A stretch of DNA of 64,000 nt from Bdellovibrio sp. ArHS (lineage in GTDB: Bacteria > Bdellovibrionota > Bdellovibrionia > Bdellovibrionales > Bdellovibrionaceae), in assembly GCF_000786105.1 (NCBI RefSeq), contig NZ_JTEV01000025.1, positions 1 through 64,000 of the forward strand, given 5' to 3'. The translations under genes were made by a program, and so were the position numbers. Positions 63,037 to 64,000 of the stretch are shown in pieces. Each line of letters starts with the position of its first letter. The stretch's first letter is position 1. The notes beneath the pieces were generated by a model. That model saw only the letters and a list, made by a program, of their open reading frames with translations. It was not told the origin of the DNA and did not search any database.

Positions 63037-64000
63037 TTAAGACAAGCGAAAGGCCACAGACACCTCAAAGCCTTCCGGGGAAGTCGTCGTCCGCAACCTG
63101 AGATGTCCCTGATGGGATTCTACGATGGAACGAACAATCACACTACCCAGCCCCAAGGAACCTTTGAAACCGTCGGCCGTAAAAGTACGGCTTTTCTTTT
63201 TTTGTCCGTATTGCCGAATCTGCTCCTCGCTGGGTAACTGACCATCGTTCCAAACTTTAAGAAGAAGAAGTCTCTTTTTTTCCGCGACTTCAATATTTAT
63301 AGTTCGTGCTTTGGCATTGAGGGCGTTTTCAAGAAGATTGGAAATAAGTCGCTTTGCCAGAACAGAATCTATTTTTAACAAAGCGCCGGCATAGTTTTTG
63401 GTTTGAACATGAATCGTCGGCAGATGGGACGAGGTCGCCTGCAGCTTTTGAATCTCGATATTGACGAGATCGGCCAGATTGATCGTTTCCGTCGTGGGTC
63501 CTCGACGTGCTTGAATCTCTGCCAGAAAAAACAAATCTTCAATCAGTTTGCTCAGGTAAAGAGACTCTCCGGAGATGACGTTCAGAAGATTCCTCTGAGA
63601 AACTGGCGGCAAGTTCTGCGAGTACATCAAGGTTTCAGACGCACCGGTCAGACTTGTCAGAGGCGTTCGCAGATCATGGGCTATTTCTTGTAAAACGAGC
63701 AGTCTTTCTTGCTCATAAGTCCGAAGTTTTTCGCCGACAACTTGCAGCTTATCTGCCATTTGATTGAAGATCGGAATCAGCCCTGAAGAACGGTCGAATT
63801 TGGAAAGGGGAACTCGTGCAGAAAGATTTCCTTTTTCGATCTCCATAAGGGTTTTGTCGATCATCAAAGACTTTCGCTTTAAATAGAAAATCATCGCAGC
63901 GATCGAGGCCAGATACACAAAGAAGCAAGAAATGAAAACCGCAGTGACCACAATAACACTCAAACGAACGATCGGGCCTTTTCGATCGTCGCGAAAGCCG
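63037..64000 (-). CDS. Sensor histidine kinase (partial, 5' end outside window)
   Basis: The visible 321 codons are open to the window edge, with FRDDRKGPIVRL just before the membrane helix SVIVVTAVFISCFFVYLASI. HAMP-like linker at about 30-85, dimerisation H box EIAHDLRTPL, N box LLENALNAKA, and G2 GSLGLGSVIV. The G1 block is reduced to NDGQLPSEEQ. It would autophosphorylate and pass phosphate to a receiver. The sensory domain and true start lie beyond base 64000; the TTG at 63963 is not the start. Confidence 0.9.
   Translation of the reverse strand, partial: GFRDDRKGPIVRLSVIVVTAVFISCFFVYLASIAAMIFYLKRKSLMIDKTLMEIEKGNLSARVPLSKFDRSSGLIPIFNQMADKLQVVGEKLRTYEQERLLVLQEIAHDLRTPLTSLTGASETLMYSQNLPPVSQRNLLNVISGESLYLSKLIEDLFFLAEIQARRGPTTETINLADLVNIEIQKLQATSSHLPTIHVQTKNYAGALLKIDSVLAKRLISNLLENALNAKARTINIEVAEKKRLLLLKVWNDGQLPSEEQIRQYGQKKKSRTFTADGFKGSLGLGSVIVRSIVESHQGHLRLRTTTSPEGFEVSVAFRLS

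Overview
The window is a chromosomal segment of a Gram-negative predatory bacterium, most likely Bdellovibrio or a close relative in Bdellovibrionota. This is inferred from gene content, not from a search. The evidence is a very high density of secreted, lipid-anchored and outer-membrane proteins; two mosaic fibre proteins of the type described as Bdellovibrio mosaic adhesive trimers; single-domain regulators, PilZ and cNMP-type sensors; a class D beta-lactamase lipoprotein; and a bacterial topoisomerase VI. There are no insertion sequences, integrases, CRISPR arrays or rRNA genes. One tRNA-Arg(UCU) is present. Genes are densely packed on both strands, often with overlapping starts and stops.

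Layout. 1-2491 is the end of the alpha ribosomal operon (rpsK end, rpsD, rpoA, rplQ), with a terminator and a structured leader before rplQ. 2579-7652 holds a YCII-like protein, a TlpA-like thioredoxin, a VWA-like lipoprotein and the paired TIGR03545/TIGR03546 membrane genes. 7782-13471 is a surface-sugar block: GmhB-like HAD phosphatase, LPG-synthase-type membrane protein, kdsA, a WbpE-like aminotransferase and manC. 13523-21912 contains an L,D-transpeptidase, an HTTM pair, an AidB-like acyl-CoA dehydrogenase, an S1 protease lipoprotein, a receiver protein and small envelope proteins. 21994-31493 has an LLM oxidoreductase, a short tamB-tamA operon, mntP behind a yybP-ykoY manganese riboswitch, a LysR regulator, pirin and YceI.

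31790-44902 holds the tRNA, a damaged-looking PLD protein converging into a YihY/BrkB gene, an overlapping operon of a sigma-54 response regulator with CdsA, PlsC and an MBL hydrolase, serA facing a bolA-grxD-DUF2892-D-2-hydroxyglutarate dehydrogenase operon, an LtaS-like sulfatase, and a coupled cNBD/zinc-ribbon plus PilZ pair. 45020-62528 is an accessory-looking surface block: HNH nuclease, three envelope proteins, a large Asp-box beta-propeller lipoprotein, fibre protein 1, topoisomerase VI B and A, an OXA-type lipoprotein, fibre protein 2 and a heparinase/DUF4962-type lyase on a proline-rich stalk. The window ends with a KH-domain RNA-binding protein and a sensor kinase cut by the window edge.

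The most interesting parts are the 48-62.5 kb surface block, where two paralogous fibres with different tips flank an archaeal-type topoisomerase and one fibre is followed at once by a polysaccharide lyase, and the regulatory RNAs before mntP and rplQ. Start codons were chosen from Shine-Dalgarno (SD) spacing and family N-termini, so several differ from the longest open frame.
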